NCBI GenBank assembly: GCA_050943595.1
Contig: JBMNPM010000007.1
Location: 1 to 64,000 of the forward strand
Source: JAXGXJ01 sp050943595
GTDB taxonomy: Bacteria > Actinomycetota > Thermoleophilia > RBG-16-64-13
DNA: 64,000 nt
Direction of reading: 5' to 3'
Shown one piece after another: positions 17,867 to 26,503 of this stretch (positions are counted from its first letter, which is position 1; the number at the start of each line of letters is the position of its first letter). The notes beneath the pieces were generated by a model that did no database searches, was not told where the DNA came from, and saw only the letters and a list, made by a program, of their open reading frames with translations. Made by a program: the position numbers and the translations under genes.

Positions 17867-18829
17867 TCACTTCACGCCCTGGATCGCATCCTTGACATGC
17901 TGAACGTAGATATCCTGGATCTCGTTGAACTGGCCAAGCCCCTCAAGGATGACCTCGACTTTAAAGCCCTCGGCCTCGAGAGTCGTCTTCCACGATCCCT
18001 CTTCATCGCCGGCCATGTCGTTATTGGCGTGGTCACCCGAGACCACCATAAGCGGCTCGAGCACTACCCTTTTGTATCCACCGGTCTTCGCAGCCGCGAC
18101 GACATCGGTGAGTGTAGGAGTGCCCTCTACCGTGCCCACCAAGTAGTGGGGGTGTCCCGCCGCGGTGAGCTTGGTCTGAAGGTTACCGTACACCGCGTTT
18201 GCTTCGTGCTCCGTACCATGCCCCATGAATACCACCGCAGTACTGCCATCCATGTAAGAGGCCGTCCTCTCAGTGATGGACTTGATGACCGCTGCAAAAT
18301 CCTCGTCGCTGGTGAGTAGTGGTTTGCCTATTGCAACCTCGTCGAATTTGGTCTTGTACTTCTCCACCTCGGCCACCATGTCATCGTACTCAAAGCCGTT
18401 CATCAAGTGGGTAGGCTGTACGATCACCGTCTTGATGCCGTCGGCCACGAGCTTGTCCAGCGCCTGCGTCACGTTGTCGATTTTGATCCCGTCCCGCTCC
18501 GCAAGCTTGTCGATTATCATCTGCGCCGTGAAGGCCCGCCGAACCTCGTAATCAGGGAAGTTTTCCCCGATGGCCGCTTCGATAGCACCGATCGTGATGT
18601 TTCTGCTGTCGTTGAAGCTGGTCCCGAAACTGACCACCAGTATGGCCTGGTCTTTCGCAGCCGCGGAGCCCTCGTCTTTTACCACTGTGGAACCCTCATC
18701 TTTTACCGCCGCGGCGCCCTCGTCCTTTACCGCGGAGCCGTTATCCGACTCGCCGCAACCCACGAGAACCGCGGAGAGCAGTACCACTGCAATTGCAGCA
18801 ATGATTCCGGCGATGATTCTCTTTTTCAC
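17867..18829 (-). CDS. cbiK: Exported lipoprotein sirohydrochlorin cobaltochelatase CbiK
   Basis: Inserts Co2+ into sirohydrochlorin in the anaerobic B12 route. The catalytic domain (from about residue 60) has AILVVSFGTSFNDSR, the metal-site His in VQPTHLMNGFEYDDM, then FMGHGTEHEAN and a second His in VVSGDHANNDMAGD. Unusually, a signal peptide ends in the lipobox VLVGC, so the enzyme should sit outside the cytoplasmic membrane. Between lipobox and enzyme are tandem VKDEGS-type repeats of 8-9 residues forming a charged stalk. Desulfovibrio has a comparable periplasmic CbiK. It is the first gene after the cobalamin riboswitch, about 480 bp away. Confidence 0.93.
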   Translation of the reverse strand: MKKRIIAGIIAAIAVVLLSAVLVGCGESDNGSAVKDEGAAAVKDEGSTVVKDEGSAAAKDQAILVVSFGTSFNDSRNITIGAIEAAIGENFPDYEVRRAFTAQMIIDKLAERDGIKIDNVTQALDKLVADGIKTVIVQPTHLMNGFEYDDMVAEVEKYKTKFDEVAIGKPLLTSDEDFAAVIKSITERTASYMDGSTAVVFMGHGTEHEANAVYGNLQTKLTAAGHPHYLVGTVEGTPTLTDVVAAAKTGGYKRVVLEPLMVVSGDHANNDMAGDEEGSWKTTLEAEGFKVEVILEGLGQFNEIQDIYVQHVKDAIQGVK

Positions 18830-19036
18830 TGTTCCTCTCTTCTTCGTTCACGTTGCATTAGCCGCCTAAACTCTTTCTGTAGGAATCCACGCGTCCGTGC
18901 GTCAGTCCCTCCTTTCGACGGTGTCTGTGCCAGATCCGTCCCACCTGAGCAACTCCTGTGTCTAGTTGCTAAGCAAAAATCAGGAATGCGCTTGGAAGAA
19001 CCAAGACGAAACTGAAGAGCTCGAGATCATGCCTAT

Positions 19037-19063
19037 GAGGCTGCTGAAAAACGAAGCCCCGGC
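19037..19063 (+). repeat. Partial copy (one end) of the 160-bp palindromic repeat
   Basis: GAGGCTGCTGAAAAACGAAG and the following GCCCCGGC match the left end of the copy at 19151. The rest of the element is absent. Another short end (GAGGCTGCTGAAATA) is at 17766-17780. Confidence 0.7.
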
Positions 19064-19150
19064 TGCCAAACGGACGGTAATGGGGGGGATTCGGCGGCAC
19101 TGAGCAACGTCTTTACGGCAACAACCACTCTCCGGATGTCACCGCCTTAA

Positions 19151-19310
19151 GAGGCTGCTGAAAAACGAAGCCCCGGCCCCCAGAACGCGCTGAGCAGCAC
19201 GATAGTACGTCATCGGTTGCACGAATAGCGTTGCTATTCGTGCTCCCTCTATCCTTCTCTCGCGCGTGCTGATCGTGTTCTGGCGGCGAAGCGTCATATT
19301 TCAGCAGCTT
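19151..19310 (-). repeat. Dispersed 160-bp imperfect palindrome, copy A (MITE-like)
   Basis: Ends are inverted (GGCTGCTGAAAA on the left, TTTCAGCAGC on the right). The centre is a perfect hairpin (CGAATAGC and GCTATTCG). Its reverse complement aligns nearly end to end with the copies at 46938 and 61380. No coding capacity. It lies between the riboswitch terminator and cbiK, so it is transcribed in the cbiK leader. Confidence 0.88.
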
Positions 19311-19313
19311 ATT

Positions 19314-19353
19314 AAAAAAATGGCGCCCTTGGGAATATCATCCCAAGAGCGCC
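19314..19353 (-). terminator. Riboswitch expression-platform terminator
   Basis: On the minus strand GGCGCTCTTGGGA pairs with TCCCAAGGGCGCC, and the stem is followed by ATTTTTTT. It sits about 50 nt after the cobalamin aptamer, as expected for transcription attenuation when B12 is bound. Confidence 0.88.
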
Positions 19354-19400
19354 GTATTCTGCCCTAGTCACCTAGTACCACACCCCTGATCTCGAGGGTA

Positions 19401-19582
19401 TGCTTAGCCTCTCGCCTACGGGTAGGTATTCTGGCTCCCGGATCACTCTACCGGCTGCGCCTTCCCATCCCTGCGGACAGTGGCATCAGCAGCCTTCGTC
19501 CCCGATCACAGCGGCGGCACCGCGACGGACTCTCACCGTCTTCCCTTGTGGCTGTATTCCAGCCACCCGTAGCCACGCGTAT
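19401..19582 (-). promoter_or_regulatory. Cobalamin riboswitch upstream of cbiK and the importer
   Basis: The minus strand carries the ordered core of the B12 aptamer: GGGAAGACGGTGAGAGTCCG, GCCGCCGCTGT, the B12-box element GCCACTG, GGGATGGGAAGG, and GGAGCCAGAATACC. An intrinsic terminator follows at 19353-19314. Binding of adenosylcobalamin should stop transcription of cbiK, the lipoproteins, the BtuFCD-like genes and cbiB. It lies just downstream of cobQ and can also be entered by read-through from the biosynthetic operon. Confidence 0.95.
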
Positions 19583-19673
19583 TATTAACATGCGGTCTGC
19601 AGTGCGTCAATATTCCACGCGCCCCCAGCCGCTCCATGAAAATATGAATCCGCCCGGCAGGCGCATAGGGTAG

Positions 19674-21236
19674 TCACAATCCCATCCCAACGATGGTTGC
19701 CAGCAGGTTCGTGTCAAGATAATCGGATATGTGGTCGGTGAGGCGGTCGATGGAGGCCGTGCCGGCCCGGACCGGCTCTCCGGAGGATTGAGCCTCCGCT
19801 CTCGCCTTCTCCGGCAGGCCGGCCGTCCTCCTGAGACTATTGAGGAACCGGTCTCGCACGGCTAGATGATCGAACAGACCATGGACATACGAGCCAAAGA
19901 CTGTGCCATCGAGCGACACTGCACCTTCGTCATGAGAATCCCTGTCCGAACCTGCAGTTCCGACGTGGCCGCCTCTCTTCTTAAGACGAAGAAGCGGGCG
20001 GGCGCTTGGCCCACGTCGGCTCCTTCCCATATGGATCTCATAGCCACTCACGGGCGTCCCTTCCGGGCCGATGCCGGCTCCTGTAAGCTCACCGGTCACC
20101 CGCACCGTCCGTTTGTCGCCACCGAAGACCGTCTCTATATCCAGCAATCCGAGTCCTTGAGCCGAGAAGACCGTTGACTCTACTCGATTAGGGTCAAGAA
20201 TGACCTTGCCCAGCATCTGATAGCCGCCGCAGATGCCCACCACCGGCACCCCCTCCGCCGCCTTTGCAACGATCGCGTCCGCCAACCCGCTCTCCCGTAG
20301 CCAGCGTAGGTCGTCGATTGTGCTCTTGGTGCCCGGAAGAATGATGGCGGCCTTTCCCTCGAGCTCACGGGGAGAGGTGACGAAAACCACCGAGACATCC
20401 TGTTCGTCGGAGAGAGCGTCGAAGTCCGTGTAGTTTGAGATAAAGGGCAGTCGCACGACAGCGATACGGACGGCGGCATTAGGCTTCGTGCGTCTCTGCC
20501 GGTCTTCGATACCCAGAGAGTCCTCCTCGTCTCCTCTCCAATCACTCAGATAGGGGATCACTCCCAGGGTGGGGATAGCCGTCCGTTCTTCTAAGAAGCG
20601 AATGCCGGAATCGAGAAGGGACGCGTCACCCCGGAACTTGTTGATCACGAAAGCCCGCACCAGCGCGCGCTCCTCCGGTTCCAAGAGTTCGACCGTCCCG
20701 AAGAGTGAAGCAAACACGCCGCCCCGATCGATATCGGCGACCAGGAGTACTGGAGCCCGCGCATACAGGGCCACTTTCATGTTGACGATGTCGTGGTCGC
20801 GCAGGTTGATCTCGGCGATGCTCCCCGCACCCTCCACCACGATCAGGTCGTTGGCCGCCCGCAGCCGATCCAGCGCAGCGGTGACCACCGGCCAGACCTG
20901 TCTTTGATAGGCGTGATACTCCCGCACCGACATGTGCCCCACCGGCCGGCCGAGAACGATCACCTCACTGCCGGTTTGGGAGCTGGGCTTGAGGAGGATG
21001 GGGTTCATGTCCACGTGCGGCTCGATACCGGCCGCGTCGGCCTGGTAGGCCTGAGCCCGACCCAACTCACCGCCTTCGGCCGTGACGAAGGAGTTAAGGG
21101 CCATGTTCTGCGCCTTAAAGGGGGCAACCCGTAAGCCACGGCGCGCATACATGCGACAGAGCGCGGCGGCAAGAACGCTCTTGCCGACGTGTGAGCCCGT
21201 GCCGGCCACCATGACCACCTGCGCGGGGGCGACCAT
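19674..21236 (-). CDS. cobQ: Cobyric acid synthase CobQ/CbiP
   Basis: Glutamine- and ATP-dependent amidation of four side chains of adenosylcobyrinate a,c-diamide. The N-terminal dethiobiotin-synthetase-like domain has VMVAGTGSHVGKSVLAAALC and FKAQNMALNSFVT. The C-terminal glutaminase domain has the nucleophile in GICGGYQMLG and a catalytic His in SYVHGLFDH. ATG 21236 is preferred over an in-frame upstream ATG because cobK-cobA stops at 21253. A 17-bp duplication (GAGTACTGATGG) surrounds this junction. About 520 aa, normal length. It is the last gene of the long biosynthetic run. Confidence 0.95.
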   Translation of the reverse strand: MVAPAQVVMVAGTGSHVGKSVLAAALCRMYARRGLRVAPFKAQNMALNSFVTAEGGELGRAQAYQADAAGIEPHVDMNPILLKPSSQTGSEVIVLGRPVGHMSVREYHAYQRQVWPVVTAALDRLRAANDLIVVEGAGSIAEINLRDHDIVNMKVALYARAPVLLVADIDRGGVFASLFGTVELLEPEERALVRAFVINKFRGDASLLDSGIRFLEERTAIPTLGVIPYLSDWRGDEEDSLGIEDRQRRTKPNAAVRIAVVRLPFISNYTDFDALSDEQDVSVVFVTSPRELEGKAAIILPGTKSTIDDLRWLRESGLADAIVAKAAEGVPVVGICGGYQMLGKVILDPNRVESTVFSAQGLGLLDIETVFGGDKRTVRVTGELTGAGIGPEGTPVSGYEIHMGRSRRGPSARPLLRLKKRGGHVGTAGSDRDSHDEGAVSLDGTVFGSYVHGLFDHLAVRDRFLNSLRRTAGLPEKARAEAQSSGEPVRAGTASIDRLTDHISDYLDTNLLATIVGMGL

Positions 21237-21252
21237 CAGTACTCGATCGCCA

Positions 21253-22731
21253 TCAGTACTCAATCCCCCGGCGCGCCCAGATGTCCGGATAGGGATGTTT
21301 ATGAGCAACCATCTGCGTTACAAGGTCGGCGGCGGCGCACAGCTCATCCGGCGCATATCGGCCGGTGGCAACCACCTCCACATGAGCCGGCCGCTCCTGC
21401 AGCGTTGAGAGCACCGAAACGATATCGAGAAGACCGTAATGGAGAGCCACATTCAGCTCGTCAAGAATCACAAGGTCCCAATCGCCCGAGAACATCAGTT
21501 CGTGCGCACTGTTCCAGGCCTGCACCACCCCCCGCTTATCTTCACTGTGCGCCGCCCCACAAAGAAGCCCTGTCGAACGCGAGGCAGGACGGACTACATG
21601 GACTCCGGCCAGACGCAGCCCGGCCAGCTCACCGCTTTCGGTCCCGCCTTTGAGGAACTGGACCATGGCCACCGTCAGTTCTTGACCGCGGGCACGAAGC
21701 GCCAGCCCTACCGCAGCCGTCGTTTTACCCTTACCCTCTCCTGTATAGACCTGGAGAAGACCCCGGCTCAAGCGCTGACGGCCGTCCGCTTCAGCGCCGG
21801 CTGCGCCTGGTTCAAGTAAGGATGACCCGGCGCCGCTCAAAGAAGCAGAACCGAGGGACTGCGTGGAGTGCGGCCGGCACCCCAAGTGGCGCCCCAAGTA
21901 AGACAACAGCTCCTCAACGCTCCTGACGGTCCTTCCCGGTGCCACCTGGGTGTCAACAGCATCGCCCTCAGGCCGCGCCACTACAATGGCGGCGGCCCCG
22001 GCCGCGCGACACGCTTCGAGCTTGGCGTTCAACCCACCGGCCTCACCACTCTCTTTCGTGACCAACACGCCTGCCCCAAGGTGGCGGAGAAGAGCGGCGT
22101 CTAACTCTGCTCCGGTCGGCCCTTGCATGGCCAGAATATCTGCGGGAGCCAGTCCAAGTTCGCGACAGTGCGCAATGGACTCCTCCACCGGCATCACCCG
22201 GGCAACGAGACGCCTGCCGGCTGCTCGAACGGCCTCTACATAGGTACGAAGCGTGCGGGTGCCGACGGTAACCAGGATCGCACTCTCACCCCCGCTTTCA
22301 ACTGCACGCGCCGCGGCAGTAGCGGCATCGGGTACAAGCATCGCGTCCTCAGGAAGCACCACTCTCGGACGCTCCAAGCGAACGTAGGGGACACCTAAAC
22401 GATCGCATGCTCCACGAGCCAATGCAGAAATCTGTTGGGCAAACGGATGGGTAGCGTCGACCACCGCCTCGCTGCTCTCCAGAAGCGTCTCCAACCCGAT
22501 CTCATCAAGCGCGCCGACGCGCACCCGCAACCGCCCCAAACGAGAGGCATCCGCCCGCCGGAGATCCCCCTTGGAGACCTTAGAGGCCCTGGGGAAATCC
22601 TCTGCTGTGGTGTTACGAGCGAGGTCCGCGCCGTGTTCGCTGACCACACTGAGCAGGACGTCGTACCCTCGCTCTTGGAGAAGCGAGGCCGCCAAGCGGG
22701 CATCCGAAGTGCCACCCAGAAGAAGAATCAT
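21253..22731 (-). CDS. Fusion: precorrin-6x reductase (CobK/CbiJ) with corrinoid adenosyltransferase (CobA/CobO)
   Basis: One 492-aa chain joins two B12 enzymes. Residues 1-270 are CobK/CbiJ: MILLLGGTSDARLAA at the start, VVDATHPFAQQIS, ILVTVGTRTL and LVTKESGEAGGLNAK, an NAD(P)H-dependent reductase of the corrin ring. After a linker of about 45 residues, the rest is an ATP:corrinoid adenosyltransferase with P-loop YTGEGKGKTTAAVGLALRA and DLVILDELNVALHYG. No stop or frameshift lies between them. The two steps are not consecutive, so fusion probably serves co-expression. It overlaps cobJ by 4 nt. Confidence 0.93.
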   Translation of the reverse strand: MILLLGGTSDARLAASLLQERGYDVLLSVVSEHGADLARNTTAEDFPRASKVSKGDLRRADASRLGRLRVRVGALDEIGLETLLESSEAVVDATHPFAQQISALARGACDRLGVPYVRLERPRVVLPEDAMLVPDAATAAARAVESGGESAILVTVGTRTLRTYVEAVRAAGRRLVARVMPVEESIAHCRELGLAPADILAMQGPTGAELDAALLRHLGAGVLVTKESGEAGGLNAKLEACRAAGAAAIVVARPEGDAVDTQVAPGRTVRSVEELLSYLGRHLGCRPHSTQSLGSASLSGAGSSLLEPGAAGAEADGRQRLSRGLLQVYTGEGKGKTTAAVGLALRARGQELTVAMVQFLKGGTESGELAGLRLAGVHVVRPASRSTGLLCGAAHSEDKRGVVQAWNSAHELMFSGDWDLVILDELNVALHYGLLDIVSVLSTLQERPAHVEVVATGRYAPDELCAAADLVTQMVAHKHPYPDIWARRGIEY

Positions 22732-23579
22732 GCCTTCTGTCTCCCAGACAAAAACTCAGCATCTTTTACCGAATAACCCCGCGTAGTCACCATGCGCCCA
22801 TCGCGGACCATCGTAGCGGTGTTGCCGACGATGATCACAGTCCTCATATCCAGGTCGTCCTCCTTCAGGCACTCAAGGGTAGTGACCCTCACCGACTGGC
22901 CCTCACGCAGAGCGTCCCGGACCACACCTACAGGCGTATCTGCGGCTCTACCCGCGCGGAGAAGCGCCAGAGCGCGCCTGAGCGGCTCCACCCGCCGGCT
23001 GCTGCGCGGGTTGTAGAGGGCGATGACAAAGTCGCCGGCAATAGCGCCGTTCAGCCGACGCTCGATCACCGCCAACGGCGTGAGAAGATCACTTAGGCTT
23101 ATCACGGCAAAGTCGTTCATGAGAGGAGCGCCCAGGCAGGCGGCTGCCGCAGAGGCAGCGGTGATCCCAGGAACGATCTCTACTTCTACACAAGACTTTA
23201 CCGGAAGCAACTCCAGCACAAGACCAGCCATGCCGTAGATACCGGCATCGCCGCTGCTTATCATGGCCACATGAGAGCCCTGCAGAGCCGCCTCAATCGC
23301 CAAGGTCGCCCGCTGCACCTCCCTACGCATGCCGCTGCTGATGGTGCGTTTGCCGGCAATCAACGGAGCCACGAGTTGCAGATACGGCTGGTAACCCACC
23401 ACCACATCGGCCGCTCTGAGGGTCGCCTCCGCTGCCGGTGTCAGGTGATCTCTTCCGCCGGGGCCAATGCCCACGAGCCACAGACATCCAGGGCGAGAGC
23501 CACAGTGACTCCCTCCCGGACCGTCCGCGGCCCGAGCAGCTTCATCTCGGACCCGGCCAGCAATGCCGCCGGTATGCAT
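22728..23579 (-). CDS. cobJ: Precorrin-3B C17-methyltransferase CobJ/CbiH
   Basis: SAM-dependent methylation at C17 with ring contraction. Landmarks: LWLVGIGPGGRDHLTP, ADVVVGYQPYLQL, HVAMISSGDAGIYGMAGLVLE, VEIVPGITAASAAAACLGAP and DFVIALYNPRS. The start is uncertain: ATG 23579 would overlap cbiG by 139 bases, while no ATG or TTG occurs nearer the domain; CTG near 23483 or GTG 23474 are alternatives. The domain itself begins about residue 33, so the long front is probably untranslated. Confidence 0.9.
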   Translation of the reverse strand: MHTGGIAGRVRDEAARAADGPGGSHCGSRPGCLWLVGIGPGGRDHLTPAAEATLRAADVVVGYQPYLQLVAPLIAGKRTISSGMRREVQRATLAIEAALQGSHVAMISSGDAGIYGMAGLVLELLPVKSCVEVEIVPGITAASAAAACLGAPLMNDFAVISLSDLLTPLAVIERRLNGAIAGDFVIALYNPRSSRRVEPLRRALALLRAGRAADTPVGVVRDALREGQSVRVTTLECLKEDDLDMRTVIIVGNTATMVRDGRMVTTRGYSVKDAEFLSGRQKA

Positions 23580-24298
23580 ACTGCCGCTACTCCTGTCGTC
23601 GTTTCCACGAAGTTGGGGTGGCGCAGAGACTCCTGCAGATCTCGGATGCGTGAGCGGGACACCACGTTAAGGGGGACACCCAGTACCCGCGCAGCCTCAT
23701 GAAGCCCAGGCTCGTCCGCCTTGAGGTCGATGGTGGACAGAGCGCGCACGTCTGCACGTGAATGACCCGAGCCGGCAAGCGCTTCGTCGATGGCCGCGAG
23801 AGCGCACGCAGCCGTCACCCCGCGCCGGGCGCCGATGCCGACTGTAACCCTCCGGCGGGCCTCACTTCCCGTAGTCACCACTGCCGTCCCGCCGGTAATA
23901 CCGGCTATCGACTCGGCCAACCGATTGGCTCCTCCTTCATGGCCACTCAGCAGGCTGATCACGTACCGGCCGCTATTGTCTACCACAACCACGGCCGGAT
24001 CGGTGAGCTTGGACTTCACCCAAGGCGCGATGGCCCGAACCATGATCCCACTGGCCATGATCCCCACAATGGCGGCGTGATCATCCCAGAGCGTGCCCAC
24101 GAAATTGGGCAGCCCTCCTTCATACGTCCTGACCTCCGGTGACCTGCTCTTTGATATCGATTTCTGCGGAACCCACAGGGTGATCTCCTCCCGTCCGGTC
24201 TCCCGGCACAGCCTCGGCACCAACTCTCGGCCTAGAGTCAGCCCCTCCTCGGACACAGCCAGGATCGTGATGGCCCCAGGTCGCTCGAAGCGGGTCAC
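23441..24298 (-). CDS. cbiG: Cobalt-precorrin-5A hydrolase CbiG
   Basis: Opens the delta-lactone and releases acetaldehyde after C17 methylation in the anaerobic pathway. The 285-aa protein has the N-terminal region GIMASGIMVRAIAPWVKSK, the core DNSGRYVISLLSGHEGGANRLA, and the C-terminal domain with TVGIGARRGVTA and STIDLKADEPGL. Presence of CbiG along with CbiD and CbiK marks the oxygen-independent route. The GTG start overlaps the cobM stop (GTGA). Confidence 0.94.
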   Translation of the reverse strand: MTRFERPGAITILAVSEEGLTLGRELVPRLCRETGREEITLWVPQKSISKSRSPEVRTYEGGLPNFVGTLWDDHAAIVGIMASGIMVRAIAPWVKSKLTDPAVVVVDNSGRYVISLLSGHEGGANRLAESIAGITGGTAVVTTGSEARRRVTVGIGARRGVTAACALAAIDEALAGSGHSRADVRALSTIDLKADEPGLHEAARVLGVPLNVVSRSRIRDLQESLRHPNFVETTTGVAAVCIPAALLAGSEMKLLGPRTVREGVTVALALDVCGSWALAPAEEIT

Positions 24299-25086
24299 AG
24301 CGCCTCTTCCTTCCCAGCCTCTTCCTCCTTAGCCTCTCCCTCCCCGGCCCGGTATCCGTGCGAGAAGCTGCGATCGTACAGCTTCGAAGGCCCCCCTTCA
24401 TTGCGCAAGACCTCGCCGACGAGAATCATAGCGGTGCGATCGATGCCGGCCTCAGCCACCAAAGCCGCGATGTCTCTCAGCGTGCCCCGCACGATGCGCT
24501 GTTCGGGCCACGTGGCCTTGTACACTACGGCGACAGGAGTTTCTTCCGGGTAGTGCGCACGGAGGGAACTCACGATGTCGGCCATATGGTCCGCCGAAAG
24601 GAAGATGGCCATGGTGGACCGGTGGGCGGCCAGATCCGCCAGTGCCTCGGTCTGGGGTACGGGGGTCCGCCCTGCTGTGCGCGTGATAATCACTGTTTGC
24701 GAAACCCCGGGCAGAGTCAACTCAGTGGCGATGGCAGCTGCCGCAGCAGAGAAGGAGCTGACCCCGGGCACCACTTCGTAGGGCACCCCCTCCTCGTCCA
24801 GCCGCGCCATCTGTTCGCCTATGGCGCCAAACAGGCCGGGGTCGCCGGTATGCAACCGTACCACCTTCCGCCCGGACCTATGACCGTCCACCATAAGGGA
24901 GACGATCTCATCCAGATGCATCCCCGCACTGTCGTAAATCTCCACTCCGGATGAGGCCCACGTGAGCACCTCCTTCGGCACCAGCGACCCTGCGTAGATG
25001 ACCACATCGGCTTCCTCGAGGAGCCGCCTGCCCCGCACCGTGATGAGTTCGGGGTCTCCCGGACCCGCTCCCACGAACCAGATCAC
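24295..25086 (-). CDS. cobM: Precorrin-4 C11-methyltransferase CobM/CbiF
   Basis: SAM-dependent methylation at C11. Typical features: IWFVGAGPGDPELITVRG, DVVIYAGSLVPKEVL, VVRLHTGDPGLFGAIGEQM and YEVVPGVSSFSAAAAA. GTG 25086 overlaps the cobI stop as GTGA and agrees with the family N-terminus; the longer in-frame ATG at 25158 would sit inside cobI. The C-terminus carries a short Glu/Lys-rich tail (EGEAKEEEAGKEEA). Confidence 0.94.
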   Translation of the reverse strand: MIWFVGAGPGDPELITVRGRRLLEEADVVIYAGSLVPKEVLTWASSGVEIYDSAGMHLDEIVSLMVDGHRSGRKVVRLHTGDPGLFGAIGEQMARLDEEGVPYEVVPGVSSFSAAAAAIATELTLPGVSQTVIITRTAGRTPVPQTEALADLAAHRSTMAIFLSADHMADIVSSLRAHYPEETPVAVVYKATWPEQRIVRGTLRDIAALVAEAGIDRTAMILVGEVLRNEGGPSKLYDRSFSHGYRAGEGEAKEEEAGKEEAL

Positions 25087-25802
25087 TCCTTCTCCCCCTC
25101 TATCGCAGCCCTGCGCTTCGCCAATACGGTCGTGAAGTAATCGTACGACCCGGCCCACGAACGCAGGTCGCTGGTGTGGTCCGCCGCTGCCTGACCGGTT
25201 CTCCGCATTGCCACCGCATCGATTTCCAAACCAGAGACCAGATCGGCAAGGCAGTCGAGATAAGCAGCCGCCTTCATGAACACCACATTGGGGATGGTTT
25301 CCAACCAGTGCTCCATGTCGTCGTTGGGAGCCTCTGACCAGATGAGCAGAGGCTCACGCCCCTGAGCAAGAGGAATACCCGCGGATGCAGCGCAGGCGGA
25401 GATGGAAGTGACGCCCGGGATGGTCTCCACAGGCACCTGGGGGACCTCCTCGCGCAGAGCCGCGGCTACGTACCCCCAGGTGGAGTAGAGCGTGGGATCT
25501 CCAAGAGTGATGAAGACTGCCGAGCGACCGGCGAGCGCCTCACGGGCCAACGATCTCGCCGTGCGCGCCCATGCCGCTTCAAGCGTGCTTCGCACTTCGG
25601 TCATGGGGAGTTCGGGCGTGACGATCTCACAGTCCGGTGGCAGATAGGGCCGAGCTATGTCGAGAGCCAGACTGACCCCGTCCCCACGTGCACTCGGAGC
25701 AACCACTACATCTGCCGTAGCCAGCACCTCAGTCGCACGTACGGTGAGCAGCCCAGGGTCGCCTGGCCCCACTCCCACACCGTAGACCATCCCCACGGTC
25801 AT
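25083..25802 (-). CDS. cobI: Precorrin-2 C20-methyltransferase CobI/CbiL
   Basis: SAM-dependent methylation at C20, the first committed methylation after precorrin-2. MVYGVGVGPGDPGLLTVRA opens the tetrapyrrole methylase fold; FITLGDPTLYSTWGYVA and ETIPGVTSISACAASAGIPL follow. ATG 25802 overlaps the cbiT stop as ATGA; a longer frame to 26018 runs inside cbiT and is not used. About 239 aa, the normal size. Confidence 0.94.
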   Translation of the reverse strand: MTVGMVYGVGVGPGDPGLLTVRATEVLATADVVVAPSARGDGVSLALDIARPYLPPDCEIVTPELPMTEVRSTLEAAWARTARSLAREALAGRSAVFITLGDPTLYSTWGYVAAALREEVPQVPVETIPGVTSISACAASAGIPLAQGREPLLIWSEAPNDDMEHWLETIPNVVFMKAAAYLDCLADLVSGLEIDAVAMRRTGQAAADHTSDLRSWAGSYDYFTTVLAKRRAAIEGEKE

Positions 25803-26503
25803 CGGGGACCACCCTCCCGGGCCTCGAAGGCGTCGCCATCGTTGAGGGACCCGGCCAGTTCGGCCGAGACAATCCAAACGGGGTTCAAAGCATCGAAACG
25901 CAACTGTCTGCCGACAGCCACGCCACGAGCGATGCTCGCCTGAATGCAATCGAATCCCCGCCACCCCTCTCCACGCAGACACGAAACGGTAGAGGACAGG
26001 GTCTCCACACATACGCACGGGCAGATAACCATACCCCCGGGTGACAGGATTGACGGCAAAGCAGCAAGTATCTCCGCCAGGCGACCGCCACTTCCCCCCA
26101 CGAAGACCCGGTCGAAGCAGCCCAATCCGGCCCAGGCATCCGGCGCTTCTCCCGCGATCACCTGCACACGCGCGGATGCCGGCCGGCCGTAGTGTCCCGA
26201 CTGATGAAGAAGCCCAAAATGCTCCAAGCCAAAATGCTCTAGATTTGCCTGCAGGACGGCCAGCGCCTCTCGATCTCTCTCGATAGCCACGACCTCACCA
26301 CCCGGGCAGAGCAGGCACGCCTCCACGGTCAGACTGCCGCTTCCCGCGCCCACGTCCAGCACCCGGGCGCCTGGATGCAGGCGCGCTTTAGACATGAGAA
26401 GGGCCCGCACCTCGGCTTTGGTCATGGGCACATCCCCGCGCACAAACTGGTCATCAGGTATGCCGAAAAAGCCGTCGCACAACGCCTTCCCGTCGACAGT
26501 CAT
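25799..26503 (-). CDS. cbiT: Cobalt-precorrin-6B C15-methyltransferase (decarboxylating) CbiT
   Basis: Methylates C15 and removes the C12 acetate carboxyl. Begins with GIPDDQFVRGDVPMTKAEVRAL, typical of CbiT. The SAM-binding site is VLDVGAGSGSLTVEA, with EVVAIERD after it, and a substrate loop FDRVFVGGSGGRLAEIL. A small internal duplication (LEHFGLEHFGLLH) is visible. It overlaps the cbiD-cbiE fusion by 4 nt, so CbiE and CbiT, often one protein (CobL), are here split while CbiE joins CbiD. Confidence 0.94.
   Translation of the reverse strand: MTVDGKALCDGFFGIPDDQFVRGDVPMTKAEVRALLMSKARLHPGARVLDVGAGSGSLTVEACLLCPGGEVVAIERDREALAVLQANLEHFGLEHFGLLHQSGHYGRPASARVQVIAGEAPDAWAGLGCFDRVFVGGSGGRLAEILAALPSILSPGGMVICPCVCVETLSSTVSCLRGEGWRGFDCIQASIARGVAVGRQLRFDALNPVWIVSAELAGSLNDGDAFEAREGGPR

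Noticed and set aside
25803..26018. Longer CobI with a 72-residue extension
   Set aside because: The extension is out-of-frame cbiT sequence with no family similarity; the ATGA overlap start at 25802 is normal.
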